Assembly (NCBI GenBank): GCA_946406115.1
Contig: OX291545.1
Span: 23,307,153 to 23,371,152 of the forward strand
DNA length: 64,000 nucleotides
DNA from: Apoda limacodes
Taxonomy: Eukaryota > Arthropoda > Insecta > Lepidoptera > Limacodidae
Reading direction: 5' to 3'
This document shows, piece after piece, positions 13,201 to 28,200 of this stretch. Each line of letters begins with the position of its first letter. Position 1 is the stretch's first letter. The notes below the pieces were generated by a model. The model did no database searches. It was not told where the DNA came from and worked only from the letters and a program-made list of their open reading frames with translations. The position numbers were made by a program, and so were the translations under genes.

Positions 13201-16200
13201 TCCTTAATGTTTGAAGAATAAATACAACTACTATTATACTACATACAATACAATACTACAACCTAGAAACTTAATGAAAAGAACCCAACTTAAACGAAAA
13301 ATTATTTTGTCCAAAGCAATTTTATTGCCAAAAGCGAATTTTACCTAAAAATCAAATAAAACGTCGTTAAAGTAAAACAGATGACGCAGATGTTTTTTGA
13401 TTGAATCAATCTCGCTGTAAAAGCTCCAGACATTAATTTCATATTGACTTATCTTAGAGTTCGTCTGGTCTTTAACCCTGCGACCGCTAAAAGTTTTTCA
13501 GCCTAGCATATAGCGATTAACAAAGCGGCCTCCAAATAATACGCAACTAAAACACTACACCTCAAAAACAAATTACATTAGCACGTACAAATATTTAAAT
13601 ATTAATTATTTAATGAGAACTTTTCTAAGTTTTTTTTTTGTTTTTTCAAATACTTATGAACTTATTTTATTTTCTACAAATTATTGGAATGATGTTATTC
13701 AGACAAGAAAACATTAGTAAAAGAAGACTCATTAAAAAAAAATACTTTGACGTATACTTTTTTATCTAATTTGACCTCAATCGTTATAAGATCTGATGCG
13801 AACTTATACTCATTTATAGAAATAAAAAACCGATAAATATCTGATATTAATAAAAATAAAAATGTAATTATAAATAAAATGTATTTAGATTTTATTTACA
13901 AATTAAGCAGTAAACAATCTACCATCTCTTTCGCACAAGTAAAAAAGACGTCGCGTCCTCGTTTTGATATTGACTAAAAGTTCATTAACACTTTGTTAAG
14001 TAAAAACTGCAGATGACAAATGTAAATATTAAGTAACATGTCAAATTAACGTAGAAACAGACATGCTGATAAGTGCAGTTTCTACTTAACAAAGTGTAAA
14101 TTAGCTATAATACATTGCAAACTTATACAGTTTTTACTCATTCAAAAGTGCAAGTATTGCACTTGTCACCTGCAGTTTACTTAACACTGTGCAAATGAGC
14201 TCTTAGTAACTAAATGTCATTAAAGACAATGCCAAATTGGAATAAATAACCTGTGCAAGTTAAGCTACGTCGAGCGTGGCCAGTCATTGAATTGGTGACC
14301 ACCTAGTGTTACTGTCTTAAGCTCCTCAGTGTTTCGGACGGCACGTTTTAATGAAAAAGATGGAACAAGTTAGAAGTCTTAAAGGATATTAAAAATTCTG
14401 ACAGCAGAGTGGCAAATAGCTCGACAATGTCTGCAATTGTCTGTAAGCCTTCTTTCCCTAGGGAGAAGCCTGTACCCTGTAGTGGGGACAAACAACGACT
14501 GAGACAATTCTATGTGGATTATATAATTATGCAAGTAAGGTTTTAAATATTTTAGTAGGTATCGAGGTAAACGTACCTATCTGGCACAAGCTGGAGACAG
14601 GTCCTCGGAATCTCGGCGGCACATTACTGTCAGGGCCCACGCGCAAGAACTGGAATTCTTCGTTGAGATCCGACACTAGAGACTCCATCTCCAGTAGCCG
14701 CTCGATTGACAGCTCCTGACGAGTCAGAAGAAGATCCGCTTCAAGAAAATATCCCTAAAAACTTACAATTTTTAAAAATATTACTAAAATTACAAAACCG
14801 ACAAGGACATTGATAAAATGTTTCCTGGCGGTTAGAGAAATATTTTATAAAGTAAGTCCACCTTGCCAAGTATGCATCTTGGCTGTAACGATCGTTATTA
14901 CCAGATTAAGTACAGTGTGTTATTATTTGCTAGGGTAACATGAAAAGTATATTTTTTAATTGGTAGTGTAATGAATGACGTTTCTACAATCGCTTCTGAT
15001 CTGCACACTTATCGAGAGGTCAGGGCTGTTTTATCAAAATAGCTCAAATTTTCTTCATCCACAATTTTTCTGAAGCACTTTAGGGGGCATTCGTTTTGGG
15101 ATAAAAAAACATTATTTTCGTTTCTTTTGCCACCTGTCATTCGTTCGTTTAGCATTGGTATCAAAAATATTAAAATTTCAGTACTTTGATATGTATCAAT
15201 CCGTCAAGCATTTGTTAACGATATTTTTATTATTTTCGTCACTTTGGCAACAGAAAAATGAAACTTTAGACCCATGTCTGGAGGTGCTGTTAATCTGTCA
15301 AACTGCCTATACATATTCATTGTTTATAGTAGTGTGTGTGTTATTATCGTAGTTTGTATACATCAACCGTTCGTTTTGCAACCAAAATTTATGTTAGTAA
15401 CGTTTTAAAGCTACACAACTGGCGTTATCTAAAGTGTGTTAGTGAGTAAGTGGGAACTTTTTATTCCAAAACGAACGCGCACATAATGGTAACGACAAGG
15501 TATTTTGCCAAAGATACACTGGGTCTCTAAAAGTGGAGTGAAGTAGTTTTTTTACTAACTACCTATTCAATCTAACCCTACACGCTACTTATATGACAAG
15601 GATTACATACAAAAAATATTAAGTTATAATTATTCCGAGCAATTTTACTTTGAAAGACACTGGATCGGCTTTCTTGCACCTTGCTGACACTATATACCTT
15701 GCTTATGCTGCACACGGAATCTGGTAGCGATCTTAGATATCTAATTCAGTTTTCTGAAACTGGGAAGTAAGCAATTTCAACCTGTACTGAGCTGCTAGGA
15801 TGCGCGTCCTCGGCACCTCTCGCAGCTCGTTGCCTCTCTTCTTGGACTGCCTCCCGCTTCATGCCGCAAGCGAGGCACTTCTGGTAGCGACAATACTGAC
15901 ATCTGTTGCGCTGTCGCTTGTCTATGATGCAGCTCCGTTCTTCTCGACAGGCGTACGTCAGGTCTTTTCGGACTGTCCTTTTGAAGAAACCTTTGCAGCC
16001 TTCGCAACTGTGAAAAAAAGTTGATGTTTATGCATTAAGGACCGGAGAAATGCAAGTCTAACTCGGGCACCGACGGTCCCGTACATTTTTTTTATGTTAG
16101 TACATATTGCTAGACAAACTAGACCTTGTAGTTAAAAAAAAATTCTACCGCATCCATATCACAGACAATTCTTCAATTCTTCAGCTTCAAATTTAATTTT

Positions 16201-19200
16201 ATAATCACAAAAAAAATTATCGGACTTTTACTTGTGCTTTCAAAATTTCAATATGCCCTAATAGTATTTGATATTAATTTCAACTTGTTACCTTTACGCG
16301 TTTTTAAGAAAAAGAATCTTGATAGTCAGACATACAGAGAGAAAACGAAGTTATCCCTACAAGGGTTCCGTTTTTTTCTTTTGAGGCACGGAACCTGAAA
16401 ACATACGGTAGTTACAAACACCATAAGATTTATTAAGGAGGATAAGCGCATGGAGCATCAAAGACATATAAGATTAATTAATTTACTAAAGAAATACATA
16501 AAACACGGTGTTCAAATTGTCAAATATAGTATAGGTACTAAAATTCTTATAAGTCTAAATCATGACATCATACAATATTTCATCATTTCAACTCAGAGCA
16601 ATCATCGCCTCATACAGAATGATTAAAAAATAACATCCTCCAAGTAACATACAAGTCGATTTAAACTTTTTGTTTCGTCTCTGTAACTACGGAAGCGTTA
16701 TCTACAGCTCTAATTATATAAATAATTTAAAAAACATTATTTTAGACCTATACGGAATGCTAATTGCAATGCAAAAAAAAGATAAAGAGCCCAATGCCGC
16801 CAAGGACTCTTTGGATTGGACTGTGACAATCTAACGTAGCTAATAAAGATATAGTCTGTATAATAGATCCAGTTCCAAAAATAATGTTTTTGTCTAAATC
16901 ACAAATTAATTCAATGTGATTACTTTAGATTACTTCAACACATGAATATGCTGGCTTTATTTATATTAATACACAAACGTCATGTAAAAAGAAAAAGTGT
17001 CTTCGCCAACATGGTAAACATGTTTTTGTCCAAACACTTGATTATAATTTATACTTACATATAAATAGGTACACACAATCAAACTGGTTTGCCGAGTAAT
17101 AAAAAGATGCAAATTTTATATCAATTTCATTAAGTTGCCATTAAAATAAATAGTTAAATTGCAAAAATGGGTCAAATACAAAGCATAACAGTTTTTTCCC
17201 TCGACAAGGCTATATTAATCTTACTAACATAAAGTGAAAATTGTTTTGATTGTTTATTATTCCACTTCGCAAATGTCGTATTTAACAGTGGTAAAGGATG
17301 ACCTGACAACGGGAACCACAGAAAATTATAAGTTACTGAAACGATGACAAAAGTGTATAGGATACTTTTAATAATGATTGCAGAAATCCCACCCCGATCA
17401 CCGAATCCCGGCGCGGGTGAAACCGCGGCAAAGAGCTAGTGACTGGAAATAAATACATTATTAGCTTGTGACTGTAGAAAATCATTAGAGAACAAATATA
17501 AAGAAGAATTATTTTTTAACTAGTTTTGCTGTTAACTGTTCTAAATTAAAAAATTAAAACAGGATTAAGAGTGAGTGAGAGCATAGAGTGCGCTCTCTAT
17601 GCAGAGACGTAAACAAAGAGACAGCGCTATATAATTGCTGTCTAGCGTGACGGCGACAGCGATCTTGGTAAAAATCAATAAAACGTCGTTTATAAATAAA
17701 CTACAATAGTTATCAAAATACTGGTTTGAGCATATTAAGATATTGATATTGCCTATCAATCATTTTTAAAATAATCGCAAAATAGCCTTTCGTTTTAAAG
17801 ATTTAACAAGAAATGTATGCGAAACAAGGTTTATTCGAAAAATAAACGTATTGAGTAAAATGTCAAAAATAGTGTTCCAACGTTCCAGCGATTAAAAGAT
17901 TAAGAACTCGTGTTTTCTGTGTCAAAATATTAAACTTATAAATAACATATAAACTGACATCTAGATCGACAAACATAACCAATTTGACATATACGGACCC
18001 TAACGCGACTACCCGTGACCAAGGCTGGTGTAACCCAGCCGAAACGTCGGAAAAAAGGTATTTCGCCAAATAACGACGCGTTTAAATACCGTTTTATTTC
18101 ATAATTTGTAATGGTACGCGGAAATTTTTACATCCTTGCCACCTTTAGCCCACTGTTGGAGCAAGACATCCCCCCTTTACCTTAGCCGAGTACGATTTGG
18201 GCCATAGTCCATGACGTGGGCCCTGTGCGGATTGTGAACTTCACAAACGTCTTTCTGACGTATGCAAGTGTCCTTACCATGTTTTGCTTCAAAGAAGGCC
18301 AGTGGTATTTGCAAATAATGAAGGTACGTAAGAAATTAAGAAAAAAAAACTCAATGGTACACGCCGGGCTCGAATTCAAAGCTCGACTCACACAACGAGA
18401 TTACTAGTACTAACTTCAATGAATCTCAAGGAAAAAAAACGAAAATTATTTAGGTAACGAAAAATGTAAGAAAAATGTATATCGATAATTCAGCATTACA
18501 AGGATTGCAAAAAAATTATATATAACTATAGGTAGATATGTGATCAAACATACTTCTGACTGTTCTGACCTGTGCATTAGCTAATTAATTGGGTTATTTT
18601 TATTTATTGAATTTAGTGCTAATAAAGATATTAAAATGGAAATTATGCAAATTTCTCTAGGGAGTATTGTATTCGTTTGAAATAAATGTTAGTCATCATT
18701 AGAATGTAGAGGTATTTAATCGATCGATATCTATATCGATCTATATCTAGTGCATTATGCAAAAAAAAAACAAACTATAAATAAAATAATGACTACGTAA
18801 CGGCAGAAACTGCTTTTTGATTTATTGATCATTTTTCTGATGCTATATGAAAAATAATAACTAGGTATCTACTTTTTTTTTAAAAAGAGAACGACATCCG
18901 ACAGAACATCCAAATACTAGCCTTAATATAAATATATTGTAAATATTGATTCCAACCTGAAATTTTAAATGGACTAAATATGTATGAGAAACTGAGCGCT
19001 GAGCCTGCTCTTATGAGGCCATAGTACCTATTTTTTTTTTTGGCAATGATTTATTTGGATTTAGTTAGTAATTCCGACTAAATTTTAATGATCTTGTTTT
19101 ACGGTAAGTATCCCAAACCCTAAAAAACGTAAAAAAATTAATGTACCTACGATCGATAAAAAAAAATCCTACTTGGATTCTTTTAAAACTGTTTCGGCTT

Positions 19201-22200
19201 AAAAATCTCTGAAGTATTACATGGTATTCATAGTTGTGATAGTTTATAGTTATTTAAACCCTATTATATCTAAACTATAACTATAAACAAAGAAAAGTAC
19301 CTACTCTTACAGAATTTTCACTAAAACACTAATTTCAAAGCCTGGGCTTAAAAATCTCTGAAGTATTACATGGTATTCATAGTTGTGATAGTTTATAGTT
19401 ATTTAAACCCTATTATATCTAAACTATAACTATAAACAAAGAAAAGTACCTACTCTTACAGAATTTTCACTAAAACACTAATTTCAAAGCCTGATTACCT
19501 ACTTATATATATGGCACAAACGACGCACCACCTACCAAGAGACGGAGAACGCTTGAGGTCTGTGTGTCGATTAGGTAAAGTTGTTGCTAACAATTCTCAT
19601 TTGAAATCCATAGAAATAAGATATACATTGCGCATTTGAAATTACGTATGAAATTCATCGATTGTCGCGCATGTATATCTTATTTCTATCGAGAATCGAT
19701 AGCAACAACTTACGTAATCGAGGCCCTGGTTGGCCTGAGCGTGTTGACAAACGGAAAATTGTTAACCTTAACCTTGTTGCCTTAACTTGTGGCAATTTAT
19801 TTTAATTACACTCGAAACTTATGCGACACTAGCGACAGTCATCATATGCCACAGAGGTAGTAGTTTTTGTACCTTTAAAATAAAACCTAGGGGTCGAAAT
19901 CTATATAACCAACGCCGAGTCCGGATACTACCTAAATTATATCTTGTGTTTAAATTGAAACGTCACTGTTATACTGATGAGTGCAGAGCTGCAATCCCTT
20001 GTCTTCACACAAGTTTACTACCAAGTAAACACTGGCTCTTAGGCAGATGTTGTTCTATAAGCTGAGATACCAAAATATGATTGATATGTAATGGGTCAAA
20101 GTTACCGTCTTTATTGCATTGCAAACGTTAACAGTGCGATATACAATTAACGACTGGACATATGGCGAGCTGATAAATGTTATAATTAATTTATAGTCAA
20201 AGCAAAAATGTATGCAATAAGTTGTAAGTTACACCTGTGTTTCGTGGCTGTGACCATATCTTTGATTAGACGGAGGCTAGGACAGCCTATTCCTGTCGAT
20301 GATGGGAAGATTGAGGACAATTTTATATGCAAACGTGTAGCTTGCGTGTTTGTTAGGTAAACCCGTGTTTCATGGTTGTGACCAAATCTTTGATAAGAGC
20401 AGAGGGATAAAAATGTTAACTACTTGTCTATGGTGGGAAGGCTGATCTCAAATTTATATAGCAAAAGTGTAGCTCACTTATTTGTAAGGAACACCTGTAT
20501 TTCATTGGAGTGACCAAATCTTTGATAAGAAGGAGTCTAGGAGAGCCACTTCATGGTGGTAAGACTGATGACAATTTTATATGAAAACGTGTAGCTTCCT
20601 TGTTGTTAAGGTACACCTGGGTTTCATCCACATCCTCAAAGAGTCACGCAGATAATCTGAATGCTGATTACACGATTCTTGCTCAATGGTTTTTCTTAAA
20701 AGCATTTGCCTCATCTGTTTTTGCCGTAACCGTAAATTTTTGAAGTATATTTAGGAATACTTGTCGGTATCGTACCGTGTTATAATTTTGCAAGTTGCGT
20801 TCAAATGACGATGAAATATAAAAAACGTTGACTGACTGACTTTTAAGTAATATTTTACAAAATATAAAAACTTTTGTTTTTATTTTTATTTTAAATAACA
20901 TAACGTCACAATAATTTATTGCTTGTTTTTTAAGTTATCAGCTTACAAGAAGTTGCTTATATTTTATCATTTATTAGTCTATAAATACACCTAAGATTAA
21001 AAAAAACCATAGACAAAAACCAATTGTTGACTAGGATCTATGATTTTTAGGATCTAAAAATAAGTATGGCTTAATTAATATTATTCTTCATCCTTGTTAT
21101 AAATTAATCTCGTTTAAAATAAAAAAAAATAATTAAATTACCTCTATAAACTAAATTCTCTAAGGAACATTTTAACTCTTTTAGGTTAGGTGGTTAGTAA
21201 TCCACTTATAGGCTGGGTTGCAGCAACTAACTTTGACGTTAACCAGTCGTCAAATATGGTAGATTGTATGAAACTTTGCAACTGCCCTGTCAAAGTTCAG
21301 CAAACCACTAGCTGGTTTACTTTAAAAATAGCTGACGACAGAAACTTCCATGCAATCTCAACCTAGCCTTATTTTTTTAGTTTTATCACTTTAAAACTTA
21401 AAACTAGCACCATTTTATAACTTTACAATATGTGTCAAAAAGAAAAAAAAACTGGCGAAGTGCGAGTCTGGCTCTTATTATATGAAGATTGTTCTTCCAT
21501 CATAAGATTAGGTCTCAAAGGTTTATGATTGGTTTTTGGTCTTTTTCCTGTATTCGTGATGTAACATCTTGCTTCTTGCCGAATTTCATGATCCTAGGTC
21601 TACGGAAAGTACCCCATAGGTTTTGATTTATTTGTGTCACAATATACGACAAAAATGACCGCATTTTGGGCATATTTTTTTTATTGCACTGACTTAGAAG
21701 CTTGAATTTTTACAACTTTAAGTAACTTGATACCTCCACGCGTTCTTCAGTAAAAAGTCTTGATTGACAGACAGTCCAACATTTTATTTAAATGTGTTAT
21801 AGCTGCAAATTAACGAATTACGGTAATTTTCCTGTATATTTTTTTTTTGGTCCGCTTGATGGTAAGCGGTTACCGTGGCCTATGGACGCTTGCAACATCA
21901 GGGGTATCACTCGCGCGTTGCCGAGCCTTCAAAAATTCAATAACTTCTTTCTTGAAGAACCCCATACTGTATATATAGGAAGACCTTGCTTCGTGTCAAA
22001 TTTCATGATTCTAAAACAACGGGATGTACCCCATAGGTTTTGGTTTATCTGCTAATGCCAAAATATGCGACAAAAATGGCCGTATTTTTACTGCATTGAC
22101 TTAGAAACTTAGAGATTTTGAATCTGTAAGACTGTATACTTTAGGATTTAAAATAAATCAACTTAATACCTTCTCGCGTTCCTGAGAAAAAAGTTCTCGA

Positions 22201-25200
22201 CAGACAGACAGATGGACAACAAAGTAATCCCATAGGGGTTCCTTTTAGGGTTCCGTAGCCGAATGCAAAAAACGGAACCCTTATAGATTCGTCATGTCTG
22301 TCTGTCTGTCTGTCCGTCCGTATGGCAAAGCCACTTTTTTCCGAAATGATAGGAACTATACTGTTGAAACTTGGTAAGTAGATGTATTCTGTGAACCGCA
22401 TTGAGTTTTTCACACAAAAATAGAAAAAAAAACATTAAACCCATACGTATGTGGGGTATCTTTGGATAGGTCTTCAAAAATGATATTGAGGTTTCTAATA
22501 TATAATAGTTTGCGCGAGAGACACTTCCAAAGTCGTAAAATGTGTCCCCCCCCCTCCTCCCTGTAACTTCTAAATTAAGAGAATGATAAAACTTAAAAAA
22601 AATATAAGATGTACATTACCATGCAAACTTCCACCGAAAATTGGTTTGAACGAGATCTATAGTAAGCAGCTTTTTTAACACGTCATAAATCGTAAAACCG
22701 CAATTTACCTTTTATTCAATCAACTCAAATATTAAATTACTTTTGTTTCTGTTTGTAGATAACACGCTGTTGGCCGGTTTTTTTTTCTTTTGAGGTACGA
22801 ATTTAGAAAAAAAGAGTTCAGTGTTATAAGCTTCAAAAAACTATGTTATTTTTGAAAATGTATCCATCAAATATTCAAATTTCAATCACACAGCCGCAGG
22901 TTAACGTACATGAATATAAACGTATAGATATCTCAAGTTGAAAAGCAAAATGTTTCTTGTATGACATTACAGTCGCCCGACAATCGATAGAATTTTAAAT
23001 CACTTTAATAATGCATAAGCTACGATTACACGGAATAACATAGGTAGAAAGAAACTGGAGTATACTTAGTACTTGTAGTACTTATCTTTTTAAAATAAAT
23101 TTGTTAATAGCTCCCTTCTTTGGGCATGATTTTTTAGCTTTTAAGGTTGCGTTTGCTTTCGTGCTGTCTCTTACTGTTTAGTTGAAAAATCTTTTTGCTA
23201 TCCTGCTGTCAGTGTAACACGATTGACAAATTTGCTTAATTTGCGAGAAATTGCAAGCTAAAAAAACAAACCCTTTTCTATCGCAGCGATTCTCATACCT
23301 ACCAGTAGGTAGGTAGGTAGGTAGGTTTAATTTGGAATATCCTATACGATAGATTAACACAAAAACATGTTTTTATTTAAAGCAGTCTGTCTTTTGAGGA
23401 TTGGATGTGTTCAAATATAAAATTCAATATGTTCTCAGCAGGCATGTCAATAGAAGGTCCCCAATTCCCTTTCGTTCATCCCGCACCCACCCCAACCAAT
23501 CCACTACACAATCTCATCTCTCAAGTCAACAAATCGCACGCACATGTCACGTTGGTTGAGTACGTCCTTACTCACATAGAACAACAGCTGTGTATGCACG
23601 TTTTCCAAAACAACAATAGATATATAAAAAAAATACTGCGTATCTACTCAAAATACTATAGAAATTCTCAACATACTATAGAAATTCCGAATTAACTACG
23701 AAATACAGCAAGTTCTGTGTTTATTATGTCGTTCTTAAGATATTTCATAATAAATCGTAGGAAGCATAATTTTCAATACAAAATTTGATTGGGATGATTT
23801 TAAGGACTGATAATAAATATGGTATAAAAGAGACCCGGCCAAATGCGCGTATGACACGCATTTATTTCGGATTCCGTAGTCTAAGATTTATTGCGAATGT
23901 GGATTCAGCCGTTTTGTTACTAGGACGATTATCGTTCATGAATATTTGGTAACAATTACAATTTAAAATCACGACGTTTTCATGCCGCTATTTAGGCACT
24001 ATGATAGCGACGCGTATGATATACTAGCTTTTGCCAACGGCTTCACCCGCCCTAAATTTGGTTATCAGCGTGGGATTCTTACGTCAACTCCTTAATTATA
24101 ACTAGCTGTAGCTATAGTTCGTTTAAGCTTGGTTATGAACTTTTGTATTTTTTGGAATAAAAACTATCCTACGTTCCCTGGGACTCAAACTAGTCATATA
24201 TTCATCTAAATCAGTTCAGTGGTTTAAGCGTGAAGAGGTAACAGACAGACAGTCAGAATTACTTTCACATTTATAATTTTATTATGTATGTGGTATGTAT
24301 GGTAATGGGAAACAGGGTAAATTGCGCGAAAAAATATCTCATACGAAAAAATGGTTACATACCTCAGTTCTAGATATGTAAAGAGTGCTACCCTTTATTT
24401 ATATTCTTTTAAGGACTTCTAAAAAGGAGGTCATGCTATTATTTTTTTTCAAAACTATACGTCGGCGTGGTTGGCGGAATACAGATATAAGAAACGGACG
24501 GACACAGACATGGCGAAACTATAAGGGTTTCGTATTCGCAATTTAGCTAATATCTTCTTAAAAAATGGCGTTATGATGACTTGTTTAGACATATCATTTT
24601 TCCAATCGATACTGATAATCTATTCAAAGCATAGAAAAAGAATAGAATAGCAAAAAATACTCTACAAAGACTACACCTAGCGGTTACTCTTATGATCGTT
24701 TATTAGCACAATATAAACGCACTTCATGCAGTGGGGTCACTCTCCACCGCTCTCTAGTATCGACCTCACCTCCCCTCTATTATGAACCTGACCTTTGAGT
24801 GGCGAGTACACTAAAAACATCCATACATCAATATAAAAGCGTGTTTCACCAGTTCCAAATTATCATCAATTATATTTTTCTCCAAAAGTTTAAGTTTTAA
24901 ATACACTTCATTAATATGGGACCACCTCAAGAGCATTCTCTTTCGAATAAAAAAAGATTTTTTGAAATCGGTTCACAATTGACAGAGAAATCATTGGAAA
25001 TACATAAAAAAAATATACCCGTCGAACATAGAACCTCCTTCTTTTTGAAGTCGGTTAAAAATAGCTGACGATAGAAATTTCCATACAATTTCCCATCTAC
25101 CTCAGACGTGACTCGTTAACGTTGGTGCAACCCAGCCTAGGGATAGTCACCAAATACGCGATTTGTGTACATAACGAGAATGGAACATTGGACAATTAAT

Positions 25201-28200
25201 ACTCTTATATTGGTTAGTATAGAAATCATTGCGTTCCGCGTCGTCATGGGTTATTTGTCTGAAATTTACACATTTAATTATCTCAGAACAATATATAAAC
25301 ACTTTTTGATTTATCTGTACATCGTGAAACCTTCATAAAAGGTCATTTCTATCGTAAAGTGATAAAATTGCGTATTATTTTATTATCTTCTCTAATAATT
25401 TTACACACTCTCTGCCTACACCGCTTTGATTACGTCACACCTTGAACACATCTAACAAAAATGTGTGCGTGTGTGTCCTATACGAGCGGTAACATGATCG
25501 TAATAGAGAGCGACGGACTTAACCAATGCAATTTTTTCGCTTGAAAATATTAAGTCTACTAATTAGGTCCCTAAATAGTTTAAAAGCATTAATTAAGCCT
25601 ACAAGCCCACCTAGTTCTATACTAGCGAAGTGGTCCTAAATTTGGACCTGCTGATGGCATCCTAGGTTAGGTTAGGAATTTTATTGTTTTCTTGATTTTA
25701 TGACGAAAAAGGGTATCTTTAGAAATTATTTCCTAAATAATAACGTGTTGAGCGTAACGAACGACACGTGGGTACAGTGCAACAAGCTTTTCTGATTCGT
25801 CTGGCGCTAGTGTTTCGTAAGTTCAATATGGCGACTATAGTTTTGATGTTTGACCACCGGGTCAGGAAAGTTTGTTGCACTATACGTTGGTAGTTAGTTT
25901 TATAGTTGATAGGCCAAAAACAAATGAGATAAAATTACCTGTAAACTCCATAATGTTTGCCAGATGCTCTGTCACCGCATATCGAACAGAGGTGCTTGGA
26001 ACCACTCAAAGGATGATTTGGGGGGTAGTTTTTAAAAGCTGGGGGAGAGGTGGCGTCGTCTCTTAGACCATCGAGCATTGCTGTATCGGGCTTCATTTCT
26101 GGTGGTGACATGGGAGACATGAACCCACTCTCCAAATTAAGCCCTGAAACAAAAGGATAATAATATAAAAAATCTGCTAACTGCGAGACGTATACGTTTT
26201 AAGTCAGTGTTCCGTAGAACGAGAATTTTTGCAGATATCTGAAAAAGCTGTGAACATATTTTGTTAAAAAATATTCGTCGGAAGCGTTTATAAAGCTCTA
26301 CTATTGTAAAATTTTCATATTTTTCCAAATTCCCTAGCTAGACGTTGTATATAACAGATGTTTATTTTTAATTCAGCACGAACTAACTTTAGACAAAGTG
26401 CGAAAAATGCTAAACATGCAATTTTCAGCATGTCTAGACATCCACGAACAAAAATATTTCGTCTATCACTCTTACATACTAATATATTATAGTATAAAAT
26501 AAATACGAAAGTTTGTGAGTTCGTATATTTGTAACTCCGTCACGCCACAACCAATCAATTTGGCTAAAATTTGAAATATCTAAAGAATATGAATACAAAA
26601 AGTTTCCTTTTACTACAGAACTCTAAAAATGAGGGTAATATAAATAAACACATTATTCAAAATTATTAATAATCTACAATTTTCAGTACGTAAAATCTAT
26701 GATAACATACGACCCTTATCAAACGACACAATACATTATGGACATAAATAATAAATTAAACGCAATACGCACGACAATATACACGCAAACCCAGCATTAT
26801 CAAAGGAAGCTTCAGAAATGGGAGGCACAATACAATTACTATTACTCGTGCTTTTTTACTGTAACAAATCAGTTACCATTACCGACTAAATTCAGCTAAA
26901 CACTGCACGAAATATAACAAAGACGATAAGTGATAGGTCGAGCCTTGATATATCGCTTATCAATTTCGCGCAGTGATATGGCTTAATAATCGTAATATTA
27001 CGAAATTTCAAGGCATTCCACAAATATCATTGTTAAGTTTATTTATGATTTTATTAGCCCCCTTGTTCACCCCGCGAAGGTTAAGAGAATACTATTCGCG
27101 GCGTCAGGCAGCGCGCTTCATACAAATAAAGTTCCCACTTATTTTTGGCATTTACATCAAACACTATAAAATTTTGAAGACGTGCTCTAAGATTAAATAT
27201 TTTGGTCTGCAGTGTGCCAGTTTTTCTATTAAATTATAAAGTTTAAAAGTTATACAGGATTCTAGTTTTTCATACAAATAATATCGAATAAGATTTAAAG
27301 TTAATAAAAACTTTTTTTAGGATTTTGAAAACCACAGACATAGATATTCGGCTTGAGATAATGCCTAAAAAATTTCACAGTATTTGATCAGTAAATGTCC
27401 AAAACAAGTAGGAAATTCGTTTGTATGAAACACGCATCTTAATATATCGAACTTAGGTATTTTCAAGTGTTTATTTAAATTTATGACAAATCAAAAAATG
27501 TCCCACGTAGTAGTTTATATTCTAAAATCTTGTAGAATAAACAAGCTAAATAATGGTCAATGTGCGTCTTGCCAGAGGTTCTATACCACGGGTATTTTTC
27601 TTTTTCCCATGGTACTACTTACGTGCGTAACATGGGAGACTGAATGAAGGAAGAACTGAAATAGAAAAATTTGTTTTTTTTTTAATTTTATATTGTTTCA
27701 TGGCCCAGTTTTGAATAACCCAAAGTAAAAACCTTATGCACATAAATTTGCGAAGTGCATTGGCCTTACTTTCCTTTTCTAGTGAAACGCCTTTTATGTT
27801 TTGTTACGATTATAGGTGTTTTTAGAGTACGAGAAAAAAACAATTCGTCACTCAAAAGAAAAAAAATTAAAACCTTTTAACAAAAAAACAACCGGCTTCA
27901 AAAAGATAATGCATCTTTTAAAAGTTAACCAGGGTTTCGTAAAAGAAAAACTGTATTGAGGGACAAACTTAACTTTGCCGTTGGGCAACTACTGTCCCAA
28001 TACATCGACATAAGTCGCGGTTAATTTACCAACTGCAAATAGGTTTATAATAGTAAAAATTTTTTTTTTTATTTATTTTGTGATGTAAAAACAAATTTAC
28101 GGTTTTCAGATTTTTTCCTTCATGTGGGCTACATGACATTGGTTCTTCAAATATTATGATTCAAGGTCAACAGGAAATATCCCATAGGTTTTGTGTCACA

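Noticed and set aside
15795..16024. Open frames on both strands over usp exon 3
   Set aside because: Shadows; the real frame is fixed by the spliced DNA-binding domain.
22141..22413. 90-codon frame rich in [12 protein letters not shown]
   Set aside because: Translation of a (TGTC)n repeat tract.
23405..23695. 96-codon plus-strand frame in usp intron 2 ([20 protein letters not shown]...)
   Set aside because: No known domain, no splice borders or promoter; part looks like repeat DNA.
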